A DNA stretch of 64,000 nt from Sphingomonas psychrotolerans (GTDB lineage: Bacteria; Pseudomonadota; Alphaproteobacteria; Sphingomonadales; Sphingomonadaceae), in the NCBI RefSeq assembly GCF_002796605.1, contig NZ_CP024923.1:2769001-2833000 (forward strand), given 5' to 3'. Position numbers and translations under genes: made by a program. The notes below the pieces were generated by a model. The model had not been told where the DNA came from, searched no databases, and saw nothing but the letters and a program-made list of their open reading frames with translations. This document shows positions 1 through 8,594 of the stretch, piece by piece; position 1 is the stretch's first letter; every line of letters starts with the position of its first letter.

Positions 1-1676
1 TTGGCCGAAAGCTGTTCCGCCCAGATCCGCGCGGTGGCGCCGCCGTCCGCACCACTGACCGGCACCTGCTCGTCCAGCGCATAGAATTGTTCGACGCGGC
101 CACCGAGCAGTTCGGCCAGCGGCCCGGGCTGGCGCTGCACCGACAGCCGATTATATTCGTCCTTCATTCCCGAGCGCGGCCCCAGCACGAGGTGCCCGCC
201 GCCGCGCACCCATGCGCTCAGCCGTGCGGCCATTTCGTCGGTGATGATGTTGAGGCTCGGCGCGAACGCCAGCTTGTAATTGTCGAGCGGCCCCGCCGCC
301 TCGACCACGTCGACAGCGCCCAGCCGATCCTTGAGCGGGCGATAATAATCGAGCAGCAGCTTGATCTGATCGTAGTCGCGGTGGTGCAGCTGGAAATCGA
401 TCGCCCAGCGGCTGTCATAGTCCTGGAGTATCGCGACTTGCGACACCGGCTGGGTGCCCGCGACTTCTTTCGAAGCGCGCGCGAAATCGCGGCCCAGCTC
501 GGCCGCTTCCTCGTAAAAGGGCAGAGGGGCGCCATCGGGGCCGACCAGCGCGCCGTGATATTGCTCCTGCCCGTTGAGCGCGGGGCGCCACTGCCACCAC
601 AAGACCGCGTCGGCGCCGTGGCCGATCATGTGCCACGCCATCGCGCGAGTTTCGCCGCGATCGAGAATGTTGGATACCGGCGCCCAGTTCACGAAGCCGG
701 GCTGCGCCTCCATCACCCAGAAATTCTTGCGCTTCCAGCCGCGCGCCAGATCGTGGGTGGCGCCGTTGCGATACGGCTCGAGATGACCGGTGCCGACATA
801 ATTGTCCCACGACGCCATATCGAGATCGCGATTGATCGCGTAGCGATCGAAGCGGTTGGCCCAGCCGAGCCCGCCGAGATTGGTCGTCACGAACTGCTTC
901 GGATCCGCATGCGCGCGGATCGCGTCGAGCTGGTTCTTCTGAAAACCGACCCAGGTTGAGGTGATGAAGCGCTTGAGCTCGAGCATCCAGCCCGGATTGC
1001 CGGGCTTGTCGTTGAAGGGGACCTGCGCCCAGTCGCTATAGGTCTGCGACCAATATTGCGTGGTCCAGGCAGTGTTCAGCGCGTCGAGCGTGCCGAACCG
1101 GGTCTTGAGCCATTCCACCCACGCGGCGCGTGCCGCCGGATCGTACGACTCGTCGGTATATTCATTGTCGATCTGCCACCCGATCACGTCGGGATCGGAG
1201 CCGAAGCGCTCGGCCATCGCAGTGACGATCTTGCGCGAGAGCTCGCGGTAGCGCGGGCTGGAGATCGAGAATTGACGTCGGCCGCCATGGCCGAGCCGCA
1301 CGCCGGCACCATCGATGCGCAAAGTGTCGGGATAAGCCGAGGTCAGCCAGGCCGGCGGCGTATTGGTGGGCGTGCACAGCACGACCTTGAGCCCGTGCTT
1401 CTTCGCAAGCGCGACCGCGCGCGCGAGCCAGTCGAGATCGATCCGGCCTTCCGCGGGCTCCATCCGTGCCCAGGCGAACTCGCCGATGCGCACGACATTG
1501 GCACCGTGCTGCTTCATCAGGATGATATCGCGTTCCCACGCCTCCTCAGGCCATTGCTCGGGATACCAGGCCGAGCCCAGCCACAGCCGTTCGGACTGGA
1601 CCGTCGGCGCGGGCCGTGGATCCGCGGCGGCTGGCGCGGCAAAGGCAAGGGCTATCGCGAGCAGAGCCTTGCTCAT
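1..1676 (-). CDS. GH42 beta-galactosidase family protein, 3' part outside the window
   Basis: Exported glycoside hydrolase of family 42, which normally removes terminal beta-galactose or alpha-L-arabinopyranose. About 558 residues are visible. A short Sec leader (MSKALLAIALAFAAPAAA) is followed by the GH42 barrel: the motif around LGSAWYPEQWPEEAW near residue 35, and WQIDNEY near residue 165, which carries the acid/base Glu. The part nearest the window edge (LAFAPSLNIITDEMA, then GGGHLVLGPRSG) matches the GH42 trimerisation domain, so most of the protein is present. The ATG overlaps the upstream SDR stop as ATGA, which fixes the start and makes this the last visible gene of the IclR operon. 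Substrate linkage cannot be read from sequence. Confidence 0.88.
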   Translation of the reverse strand, partial: MSKALLAIALAFAAPAAADPRPAPTVQSERLWLGSAWYPEQWPEEAWERDIILMKQHGANVVRIGEFAWARMEPAEGRIDLDWLARAVALAKKHGLKVVLCTPTNTPPAWLTSAYPDTLRIDGAGVRLGHGGRRQFSISSPRYRELSRKIVTAMAERFGSDPDVIGWQIDNEYTDESYDPAARAAWVEWLKTRFGTLDALNTAWTTQYWSQTYSDWAQVPFNDKPGNPGWMLELKRFITSTWVGFQKNQLDAIRAHADPKQFVTTNLGGLGWANRFDRYAINRDLDMASWDNYVGTGHLEPYRNGATHDLARGWKRKNFWVMEAQPGFVNWAPVSNILDRGETRAMAWHMIGHGADAVLWWQWRPALNGQEQYHGALVGPDGAPLPFYEEAAELGRDFARASKEVAGTQPVSQVAILQDYDSRWAIDFQLHHRDYDQIKLLLDYYRPLKDRLGAVDVVEAAGPLDNYKLAFAPSLNIITDEMAARLSAWVRGGGHLVLGPRSGMKDEYNRLSVQRQPGPLAELLGGRVEQFYALDEQVPVSGADGGATARIWAEQLSA

Positions 1677-2404
1677 TGCGTCCAGCCGCCGTCGATGACG
1701 TGGATCTGGCCGGTCGTATAGCCCGCGCCGGCCAGATACACCGCCAGTTCGGCGATCTCGTCGGGGGTGCCGAAGCGACCGATCGGCTGGCGCGCTACGA
1801 AGGTCGCCTTGGTCTGCTCGTAGGTGCCACCCTGCGCGATCCGCTGGTTGAGCGAAGGCGTGTCCACCGTGCCCGGGCAGATCGCGTTACAGCGGATATT
1901 GTGTGCGACATAGTCCGCCGCGACCGACTTGGTCAGCCCGACCACCGCCGCCTTGGTGACCGAATAGGCGCAGCGATTGGGCACGCCCTTCACGCTCGAC
2001 GCGACCGAGGCCATGTTGACGATCGAACCGTCGCGCCGCTCGATCATGTACGGCAGTGCCGCGCGGATCGTGCGGATCATCGCCTTGACGTTCAGGTCGA
2101 ACGCGAAGTCGATGTCGTTGTCGGTCATCTCGGCGACTGCGCCGTCGTGCACCACGCCGGCGCAGTTGAACAGCACATCGACTCCGCCGATCTGGTCGAA
2201 CAGCCGGTCGACCGCGACATCGTCGAGCACGTTGAGGCGCGCGGTGCGGATCCGCGGGTCGCCGGCGAGTTCCTCCAGCCGCGCCTCGTCGATGTCGGTC
2301 GCGATCACTTCTGCGCCGGCCTCGGCGAAGGCGAGCGCGGAGGCCCGGCCGATCCCCTGGGCGGCGGCCGTGATCAGAACCGTGCGGCCGTTCAATTGCG
2401 TCAT
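1673..2404 (-). CDS. SDR-family dehydrogenase, similar to 2-keto-3-deoxy-L-fuconate dehydrogenase
   Basis: A 243-residue classical short-chain dehydrogenase. The cofactor motif is TAAAQGIG at residues 12-19 and an Asp at 37 suggests NAD(H). The catalytic set is Ser133, Tyr147 and Lys151 (YSVTK). It closely resembles the DHRS6/BDH2-like group (TAAAQGIG, SSVKGVxNRC, CPGTVDTPSL, IDGGW), which in Xanthomonas includes 2-keto-3-deoxy-L-fuconate dehydrogenase of the non-phosphorylated L-fucose route. L-fucose occurs in both RG-II and plant N-glycans, so that role fits, but the operon lacks the other fucose-pathway enzymes. It is cytoplasmic and overlaps the GH42 gene by four bases. Confidence 0.85.
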   Translation of the reverse strand: MTQLNGRTVLITAAAQGIGRASALAFAEAGAEVIATDIDEARLEELAGDPRIRTARLNVLDDVAVDRLFDQIGGVDVLFNCAGVVHDGAVAEMTDNDIDFAFDLNVKAMIRTIRAALPYMIERRDGSIVNMASVASSVKGVPNRCAYSVTKAAVVGLTKSVAADYVAHNIRCNAICPGTVDTPSLNQRIAQGGTYEQTKATFVARQPIGRFGTPDEIAELAVYLAGAGYTTGQIHVIDGGWTQ

Positions 2405-2437
2405 CCACTCACTCCTTGCGGCGGGCCGTACATCGGC

Positions 2438-3493
2438 TCAGCCCTGCGCGACCGGCGTGCCGGCCCTGTCCATCGATTGGTAACAAGCTTCGACCAGCGC
2501 CATCGTCCGCCACGCATCGTCGACACCGGTTTCGAGCACCGGATCCTCGCCCGCGGCGTAGCGCTGGAGATTGGCCATCGGGCCGATGAACGCGTCGGGG
2601 AACCACGCCCCCTCGAGCGGCACCTGCGCCCATTCCGCGCCGCGCCGGGCGAGCCAGAGTTCGTCGGGTTCGCCGGCCGGATAATCGAGCAGCAGCCCGA
2701 GCTTGACCATCGCGGCGCCGTCGCTCCCCTCGACACGGAAGCTCGCGTCCTGGAATTTCCGCCCGAAATCATGATGGTGATTGATCGACAGCGTCGCACG
2801 GAGCGGCGCGCCATAATCGAGGATCGCGCTGGTCCGGGTCGGCGCGAGATCGCTCGCCGGATGGCCATAAGAGCGCGCGAATACCGCCGCCGGGCCGCCG
2901 ACGAGCGCGCGGATGGTATCGAGATAATGGATCGAATGGCTCAGGATCTCGACGCGTTCGTCCGCCTTCAGGTGCGGAAACAGATGCCACGGCGTCACCA
3001 GGTTCAGATGCACCTCGATCTCGGTCAGCGTGCCGAAATGGCCCCGCGCCAGCGCATCGCGGAGCGCGAGCATCATCGGCGAGAAACGCAGCTGGAAGTT
3101 CACTGCGACCGTGAGGTTCCGCGCCTTCGCGAGGTCGCGAAGTTCGGTCGCCATCGCCAGATCGCGCCCGAACGGCTTCTGGATCAGCGCGGTCGCACCC
3201 GCGGGCAGCGCGCCGAGCAGATCGGCATGCGCAGTCGGCGGCGCCGCGATATCGAACACCGCATTTTGCGCGACCGCTTCCTCGAGCGTACCGAATACTG
3301 CGCCGATCCCCCATTCGCCGGCCAGCGCAGCGGCCCGCGCACGATCGCGGTCGTACAGCCCCGCCACAGTGAAGCCGGCTCGACGATAGGCCGGCAGATG
3401 GGCGTCGCGCACGATGCCGCCGGCGCCGAGGATGACGATCGGCCTTGGGCTCGCAGGCATCGGCCAAAGCTGGCGGAGCGGCGCATCGCTCAT
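2438..3493 (-). CDS. Gfo/Idh/MocA family oxidoreductase
   Basis: A 351-residue NAD(P)-dependent sugar oxidoreductase. The N-terminal Rossmann domain has GAGGIVRDAHLPAY near residues 23-36. The family lysine motif appears as QKPFG near residue 110, and the C-terminal alpha/beta domain holds HSIHYLD near residue 190. The ATG at 3493 overlaps the stop of the upstream solute-binding-like gene (ATGA), which sets the start. It is the third gene of the IclR operon. The family includes aldose dehydrogenases such as D-apiose dehydrogenase, so an oxidative first step on a sugar released by the window's hydrolases is possible. The exact substrate is not readable. Confidence 0.85.
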   Translation of the reverse strand: MSDAPLRQLWPMPASPRPIVILGAGGIVRDAHLPAYRRAGFTVAGLYDRDRARAAALAGEWGIGAVFGTLEEAVAQNAVFDIAAPPTAHADLLGALPAGATALIQKPFGRDLAMATELRDLAKARNLTVAVNFQLRFSPMMLALRDALARGHFGTLTEIEVHLNLVTPWHLFPHLKADERVEILSHSIHYLDTIRALVGGPAAVFARSYGHPASDLAPTRTSAILDYGAPLRATLSINHHHDFGRKFQDASFRVEGSDGAAMVKLGLLLDYPAGEPDELWLARRGAEWAQVPLEGAWFPDAFIGPMANLQRYAAGEDPVLETGVDDAWRTMALVEACYQSMDRAGTPVAQG

Positions 3494-4680
3494 GCGGCGA
3501 GCGCCTCGACGCGCGCCTGCGCTTCGGCGAGCAGCTCCGGCGTTGGACGATCGCCGCCGATCGCCGCACCGATCATATCGTCGACGATTCCACTGATCGC
3601 CGCGATGTCGGGACGGACCGGGATGTGGCGGGCATGCGTATGCAGCCAGTCGAGCCGATGCGAATAGGGTACGCGCGCATTCACTTGCGGATCGGCCCAG
3701 GTCGAGCGCCGCACGCCGATCGCGCCCTCGTCGGTGGTGATCCGATCCATCCCTGCCGTCGCACAGTGGCGCAGGAAGTCCCATGCCAGCGCCTTGCGGC
3801 CGCTGCCCGCGCCGATCGCCAGCACCCAGAACACATTGAGCGAGATGCTCTCGCCGCCGGCGCCCGCCGGCAGCGGCGCGACATCGATCAGCCCGCGCAC
3901 CGGGCTGTCCGCCGCCTCGCCCAATGCCGCGAACCCGAACCAGTTCGCCATCATCGCCACCCGGCCCTCGCAAAAGCGCAAGCCCGCCGCGACGCTGTCG
4001 AGATCGGCGACATCGGCGGGCACCGCGTCCCGGTCCCGCGCAAGTGTCCGCAGGAAATCGAGCGCCGCCTCGGCCTCGGTGCCGGTGAAGCGGGGGCGCC
4101 CGGTCGCATCGAACGGCGCACCGCCGCGCGACCAGATGTGGATGCAGAAATCGTAGAAGCCGTTATGTCCGTCGGGGAACAGCGCCAGCACGGTGCCGCT
4201 GATGCCGCCCGCCGGATCGTTCAGTACGCGCGCTGCGGCGTGAAACGCCTCCCAGCTCTGCGGCACCGCCAGCCCTGCCGCCTCGAGCAAGTCGCGGCGA
4301 TAGATCAGGCATTCGGGACCGTCATGATAGGGCATGCCCCAAAAGCCGCCGGCGAAGCGCTGCAGGCCGGTCAGCGACGGGCTCCACGCATCGGGAAAGT
4401 CGGGGATCGGCGCCTTTGCCAGCCACGGCTCCAGATCCTCGATCAGGCCGCCGGCCTGCGCCTCCGCCAACCAGTCGGTATTCAAAAAGGCGATGTCGAA
4501 ACTGCCGTCGGCCAGGCCATGCCCGGCGAAAAGGCTGGCGTGGAGCGCGTTCAGGTCCATCGGCACCGCCTCGAGCGCAACTTCCACGCTTTGCCCCGCC
4601 GCGAAATCCGCGAACTGGCGCGCGATCGCCCTTTCGAACGGATCGAACCGGCGTATCGCGATGCGAAGCACCTCGCCCAT
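3490..4680 (-). CDS. Family 1 solute-binding-like protein without a signal peptide
   Basis: A 396-residue protein with the fold signature of ABC sugar-binding proteins: FDIAFLNTDWLAEAQAGG and GMPYHDGPECLIYRRDLL in the N-terminal half, and GRVAMMANWFG later. It starts MGEVLRIAIRRFDP, with no hydrophobic leader and no lipobox, so it should stay in the cytoplasm. No permease or ATPase gene is in its operon. The ATG at 4680 shares one base with the IclR stop (TGATG), which supports this start. A similar leaderless protein lies at 15145-16272. Both sit beside sugar-acid metabolic genes, which suggests a role as intracellular ligand sensor or enzyme rather than in transport. That role is inference. 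Confidence 0.75.
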   Translation of the reverse strand: MGEVLRIAIRRFDPFERAIARQFADFAAGQSVEVALEAVPMDLNALHASLFAGHGLADGSFDIAFLNTDWLAEAQAGGLIEDLEPWLAKAPIPDFPDAWSPSLTGLQRFAGGFWGMPYHDGPECLIYRRDLLEAAGLAVPQSWEAFHAAARVLNDPAGGISGTVLALFPDGHNGFYDFCIHIWSRGGAPFDATGRPRFTGTEAEAALDFLRTLARDRDAVPADVADLDSVAAGLRFCEGRVAMMANWFGFAALGEAADSPVRGLIDVAPLPAGAGGESISLNVFWVLAIGAGSGRKALAWDFLRHCATAGMDRITTDEGAIGVRRSTWADPQVNARVPYSHRLDWLHTHARHIPVRPDIAAISGIVDDMIGAAIGGDRPTPELLAEAQARVEALAA

Positions 4681-5486
4681 CAGCCGATTTCGACCGCGCC
4701 GAGGCCGGCATCGTGCGAGATCGCCCCGGCGCATTGCACCAGCGGGCCGCGGACGCGATCGAGGCCGTCATTGCTGCCGGCATCCACCAGCCGCGCCACG
4801 GTCAACGCCGCAGTGATCGACGCTCCCGGCCGGCCCACCAACACGCCGATGTCGGCGCTGCCGGCAAAGCGCTCGCCGACCGACTGGTCGAATCCGGTCG
4901 CTCGGATCGCATCCAGCCGCGCCTCGAATGCACGCTTGTCCGCCGCGGGCATCGGCTTCCATTCGCGCTGGCGGCCCAGCACATCGGCGCGCTGCTCGTC
5001 GTCGAGCGCGGCGAGCAGGACGCGGCCCGAAGTGGTCCGCATCGGCGCGTGGCGCGAGCCGACTTCGATCGACAGGCGAAAGGGCTCGGGGCTCTCTTCC
5101 TGCGCGAGCACGACCAGTTCGCCGCGATGCAGGACGCTGAGATGGCAGGATTCGCGGATCTCGTCGGCGAGCGTGCGCATCAGCGGTCGCGCGGCACGCA
5201 GCAGCGCCTCGTGCGGGCTGTGCGTCCGCGAAAGCTCGAACAGGCGCAAGGTCAGCGAATAACCGCCCGCGGCCGGATCGCGATGCAGGTAGCCGCGCCC
5301 TTCGAGGCAGGCGAGCATCCGGAACAGCTCACCCGGCTGGCGGCTGAGCGCCCGCGCCAGCTGCGCCTGCGTCATCGGCACCGCCTGGTCGGAAAGATAT
5401 TCGAGAATATCGAGCCCCTTTTCGAGCGCGGGGACCGAATATTTGAGCCGCTTCTCCTCGGCTGCGGGGGCGGTATCGGGCTTCAT
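4680..5486 (-). CDS. IclR family transcriptional regulator
   Basis: A 268-residue regulator. An N-terminal winged helix (residues about 20-80: SVPALEKGLDILEYL, then TQAQLARALSRQPGELFRML) is followed by an IclR effector domain (CHLSVLHRGELVVLAQ, the HAPMRTTSGRVLLAA region, and DIGVLVGRPG near the C-terminus). The chosen ATG at 5486 has GGAG nine bases upstream. Weaker TTG and ATG starts further upstream would add about 64 residues that look non-coding. It is the first gene of the operon running to GH42 and probably controls it in response to a sugar acid or related ligand bound by the IclR domain. Confidence 0.88.
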   Translation of the reverse strand: MKPDTAPAAEEKRLKYSVPALEKGLDILEYLSDQAVPMTQAQLARALSRQPGELFRMLACLEGRGYLHRDPAAGGYSLTLRLFELSRTHSPHEALLRAARPLMRTLADEIRESCHLSVLHRGELVVLAQEESPEPFRLSIEVGSRHAPMRTTSGRVLLAALDDEQRADVLGRQREWKPMPAADKRAFEARLDAIRATGFDQSVGERFAGSADIGVLVGRPGASITAALTVARLVDAGSNDGLDRVRGPLVQCAGAISHDAGLGAVEIG

Positions 5487-5697
5487 CCAGAATGTCTCCG
5501 AAAGCGCCGGACGGAGTGCCCGGCGCGCGATGGCGCAGACACTAGGAGCCGCGGGAGCCAAGTCCAGCCGAGCACGCGCGCGGCGATCGCCATGCCCCGC
5601 CCGGACGGCGCGCAGGCGAGGTCCGGGAGCCCGTTCGTGGCTATGCTGGAGCGCCGCAGCCATCCCTCCTACCCTCAATCATTATGTTTATGGACAC

Positions 5698-5726
5698 ACG
5701 CTAGGTTTGCAAATGAACGCTGTCAA
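5698..5726 (-). promoter_or_regulatory. Candidate promoter of the IclR-GH42 operon
   Basis: On the minus strand there is TTGACA (5726-5721), a 17-base spacer, then TAGCGT (5703-5698). The same arrangement occurs before other operons here (15106-15111 and 27406-27411). Transcription from it would leave a leader of about 200 bases before the IclR start at 5486. The stretch 5487-5844 holds no gene. It contains this promoter, an imperfect dyad TGTTTATGGACACA at about 5684-5697 that could bind the IclR protein, and the terminator at 5753-5784. Motif match only; no mapped transcript. Confidence 0.45.
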
Positions 5727-5752
5727 ACCCCTTTTTTGGGCCTGCTCCAGGT

Positions 5753-5784
5753 AAAAAAACGGCCCGGACAGGAGGTCCGGGCCG
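5753..5784 (-). terminator. Rho-independent terminator of the TonB receptor gene
   Basis: A perfect 10-bp stem (5760-5769 pairing with 5775-5784) has a 5-base loop. Read on the minus strand it is followed by seven T residues (5759-5753). It lies about 60 bases downstream of the receptor stop at 5845 and insulates block 2 from the IclR operon. Confidence 0.9.
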
Positions 5785-5844
5785 CAAGATAACTCCCTTG
5801 GCAGGGAGGGGCTGAGTTGCGCAGGCCCGGCCTGCGAAATGCGA

Positions 5845-8508
5845 TCAGAACTTGAAGCGGAAGCCCATCATGAACTGGCGGTCGTCGACCGTCTGGTCGT
5901 TGAACAAGGTCGGCGTGGTGTAATAGCTCTCGCGCCGGGTGCGCAGCAGGTTGCTACCCTCGAAGGTGACCGTGACGTTGTCGCTGATGTCGTAGTTGAT
6001 CGAGGCGTCGAGCCAGCCATAGCCCTTGCGGTAGATCGGGCCCGCCGGGATCGCGGGCGGCGTGCCCGCGAAAGTGCCCTCGAGGAACTTCGAGCGCCAG
6101 TTATACGCGACGCGCGCCGACAGGCCGAACTTCTCGTAGAGCGCCGAGACGTTGTAGCTGTGCTTCGAGAGACTGCCGAGCGGAGTCGGCGCGCCGTTGA
6201 GCAAGGTCGGAGTCTCGGAGTCGACGAAGGTGTAGTTCGCCTGGACGCCGAAGCCGTCGAGCGCGCCGGGCAGGAAGTCGAAGAAGGTCTGGCCACCCAC
6301 TTCCAAGCCGCGGACGAAGCCCTTGCCGCTGTTGATCGGGCGGGTGATATTGTAGAGGATTCCGCCGATATCGACATTGGTTTCGATCGTCGTCGAGGTG
6401 AAAGCGTTCACCCATTTGTAGAAGCCCGCCAGCGACACCGATCCGGTCTTCGAGAAGTAATATTCGAGCGAGGCGTCGACCTGGTTCGCCGTGAACGGCT
6501 TCAGGAACGGATTGCCGCCCGAGCCCGCGCCTTGCGCCGGCACCAGGGTCAGCGAGGGGGTGAGCGACGAGAAGCCCGGCCGGGTGAGCACCCGCGACGC
6601 GCCGAGGCGAAGCTGGAGTTCGTCGGTGAAGCGCGCGCGCAGGTTGAAGCTCGGCAGCACATCGGTGCGGCGCGGCTCCTCGTTGATCGGCGCGAAGCCG
6701 TTCTGGGTCCGGGTGACCACGCCGGTCACCGGGTTGGTGACGCTGATAAAGGTCGCGGTGTTGCCGGTCAGCGTGCCGCGGAACTTGATGACCCGGACGC
6801 CGACATTGCCGTCGATCGGAATGCCGCCGATCTCGAACTGGTATTTGGCCATGGCGTAGCCGGCGAGCGTCTTCTCGCTGATGTCGAAGATGCCGAGCGG
6901 CGTGATCGCGGGAAGCGCAGTGATGCCGAGCGCGGTGCGGATCGTCTCGAAATTGCCGCGCAGCGCGTCGGGATCGGCAATCTGGAAGCTCTGCGGGAAC
7001 GAGACCCCCGAGGCCGAACTCTGGAAGAAGTCGTCGACGGGGTTCTGGATCAGGAATTGCGACACGTTCGACACGTTGTTGCTGACCGGATTCTGGAAGA
7101 AGCGGGTCGGATAGAAGATCGCCGAACGATCGGCATAGCGCGCCCCGACCGCGATTTGCGACAGGAAGCCGCCCGGCAGATCATAGGTCACGTCGAGCCG
7201 GCCGGCATATTGCTTGCCGTAGGACTGGTTGACGTTCTGGGTGAGCGGCCCGGCGGTGAAGTTCGCCAGATTGTTGAGGTCGACGCCGTCGAGGCTGAAC
7301 GACGGCACGTCGGTGGTCGTGTCCTGATTGTAGCGCGGCGCGACACCGAGCAGGTCGAGCTCGCGATAATCGAGCTCCGAATAGGACTTGTCGTAGCTCA
7401 GGTCGAAGCTGACCTTCAGCCCGCTATCATTGTGCCACTCACCGCCGAACGCATAGGTCTGATTCTCGTCGAGCAAGTCGCGCGAGACGCCAATCAGCGA
7501 GAAGGGCTGGTTGGCGAACGATCCGGTCGCGAGATTGTTGGTGCCCTCGATCGTAGTGAAACTGCCCGCGACGGGCACGCGCAGCGTCGGCTGGTTGGCG
7601 TTGCGGTTCGACTGGATGAGCAGGCCGTTCTGATCCTGCTCGGTGCGGAAGCGCGAATATTGCCCCTCGAGATAGAACATAAGATTGGGCGCCGCCTGCC
7701 ACTGCAGCGCGGCATTGAGACCGACACGGCGGCGCTGGCCGAGCACCTGCACCTTGTAGCTGCCGTTGGGCGAATTGACCGTCTGGCCCGCGATCAGGTC
7801 GGTGCGTGGCACCGGCGCGCCGGTGATGTTGAAGTCCTGGCGATAGGAGCGCTGCTGATAGGCGGCGGCGACGAGCAGGCCGATCTCGCCGATGGGGGAA
7901 TCATAGCGGTCGCTCATCAGGATCGACACCATCGGATCCCACTTCTTGGCGAGATCCGCATAGCGTGCGCGCGCGCTTCCCGTGACGACCGAATTGGGGA
8001 AGTCGAACGGCCGACGCGTGCGGATGTCGATCGTGCCGCCGAGACCGCCCTCGAGCAGGTTCGCGGTCGGCGCCTTGTAGACGTCGAGGCGCGAAAGCAA
8101 TTCAGCTGGCAAATTCTGAAGGTTGAAGGTGCGATCGACGCCAGTGAAGGCATCGCGGCCGTTGATCGTCGTCTCGACGCTGCCGAGGCCGCGGATCTGC
8201 ACACGGCCGGCGCCCTCACCGACGTCGCGCTGGACCTGGATGCCGGTGATCCGCTGGAGCGCTTCGGAAACGTTGACGTCGGGAAGCTTGCCAATGTCCT
8301 CGGCGACGATCGAGTCGACCACCGTGTCGGCGTTGCGCTTGAGCGACTGGGCGGAGGAAAGGCTGGCGCGAATGCCGGTGACGACGATTTCCTGCTCGGC
8401 TTCGGGCACGTCCGTAGCAGCAGCGTCTTGCGCCTGGGCCCAGGCAGGGGCGGCAATCGCCAGTGCCAAAGTCCATGCGCTCGCGCGCAGAAGCGTTTTC
8501 GCCTTCAT
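5845..8508 (-). CDS. TonB-dependent receptor (TonB-Xanth-Caul type)
   Basis: An 887-residue outer-membrane receptor for active uptake of a glycan or sugar acid. A Sec leader of about 26 residues (ending APAWAQAQ) is followed by the IVVTGIR TonB-box region, a plug domain (VAEDIGKLPDVNVSEALQRI, VQIRGLGSV, GGLGGTIDIRTRRPF) and a beta-barrel ending in RQFMMGFRFKF with a terminal aromatic. A GGGAGAGAGAGG ribosome site precedes the ATG. It is the last gene of the CoA-transferase/ABC block, 86 bases after the second CoA-transferase, and is closed by its own terminator. It probably imports the substrate handled by that block. Confidence 0.92.
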   Translation of the reverse strand: MKAKTLLRASAWTLALAIAAPAWAQAQDAAATDVPEAEQEIVVTGIRASLSSAQSLKRNADTVVDSIVAEDIGKLPDVNVSEALQRITGIQVQRDVGEGAGRVQIRGLGSVETTINGRDAFTGVDRTFNLQNLPAELLSRLDVYKAPTANLLEGGLGGTIDIRTRRPFDFPNSVVTGSARARYADLAKKWDPMVSILMSDRYDSPIGEIGLLVAAAYQQRSYRQDFNITGAPVPRTDLIAGQTVNSPNGSYKVQVLGQRRRVGLNAALQWQAAPNLMFYLEGQYSRFRTEQDQNGLLIQSNRNANQPTLRVPVAGSFTTIEGTNNLATGSFANQPFSLIGVSRDLLDENQTYAFGGEWHNDSGLKVSFDLSYDKSYSELDYRELDLLGVAPRYNQDTTTDVPSFSLDGVDLNNLANFTAGPLTQNVNQSYGKQYAGRLDVTYDLPGGFLSQIAVGARYADRSAIFYPTRFFQNPVSNNVSNVSQFLIQNPVDDFFQSSASGVSFPQSFQIADPDALRGNFETIRTALGITALPAITPLGIFDISEKTLAGYAMAKYQFEIGGIPIDGNVGVRVIKFRGTLTGNTATFISVTNPVTGVVTRTQNGFAPINEEPRRTDVLPSFNLRARFTDELQLRLGASRVLTRPGFSSLTPSLTLVPAQGAGSGGNPFLKPFTANQVDASLEYYFSKTGSVSLAGFYKWVNAFTSTTIETNVDIGGILYNITRPINSGKGFVRGLEVGGQTFFDFLPGALDGFGVQANYTFVDSETPTLLNGAPTPLGSLSKHSYNVSALYEKFGLSARVAYNWRSKFLEGTFAGTPPAIPAGPIYRKGYGWLDASINYDISDNVTVTFEGSNLLRTRRESYYTTPTLFNDQTVDDRQFMMGFRFKF

Positions 8509-8594
8509 GCCTCTCTCTCCCGTTTATATGTGTAGTATTACTTTATTTGCGAACGAGTCATATGCTTTTTGCCGGGCTTGGCAAGATGGAAAGT

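Noticed and set aside
1616..3667. Long open frame of about 680 codons on the plus strand
   Set aside because: Lies opposite clear SDR and oxidoreductase genes, is very Arg/Ala rich and has no recognisable motif; a GC-rich antisense shadow.
5839..8535. Plus-strand open frame of about 900 codons opposite the TonB receptor
   Set aside because: Mirror of receptor codon structure, no leader and no domain; antisense shadow.
8569..8584. TTGCC-N6-GGCAA dyad before the TonB receptor
   Set aside because: Short and without a second copy or clear promoter; too weak to list as an operator.
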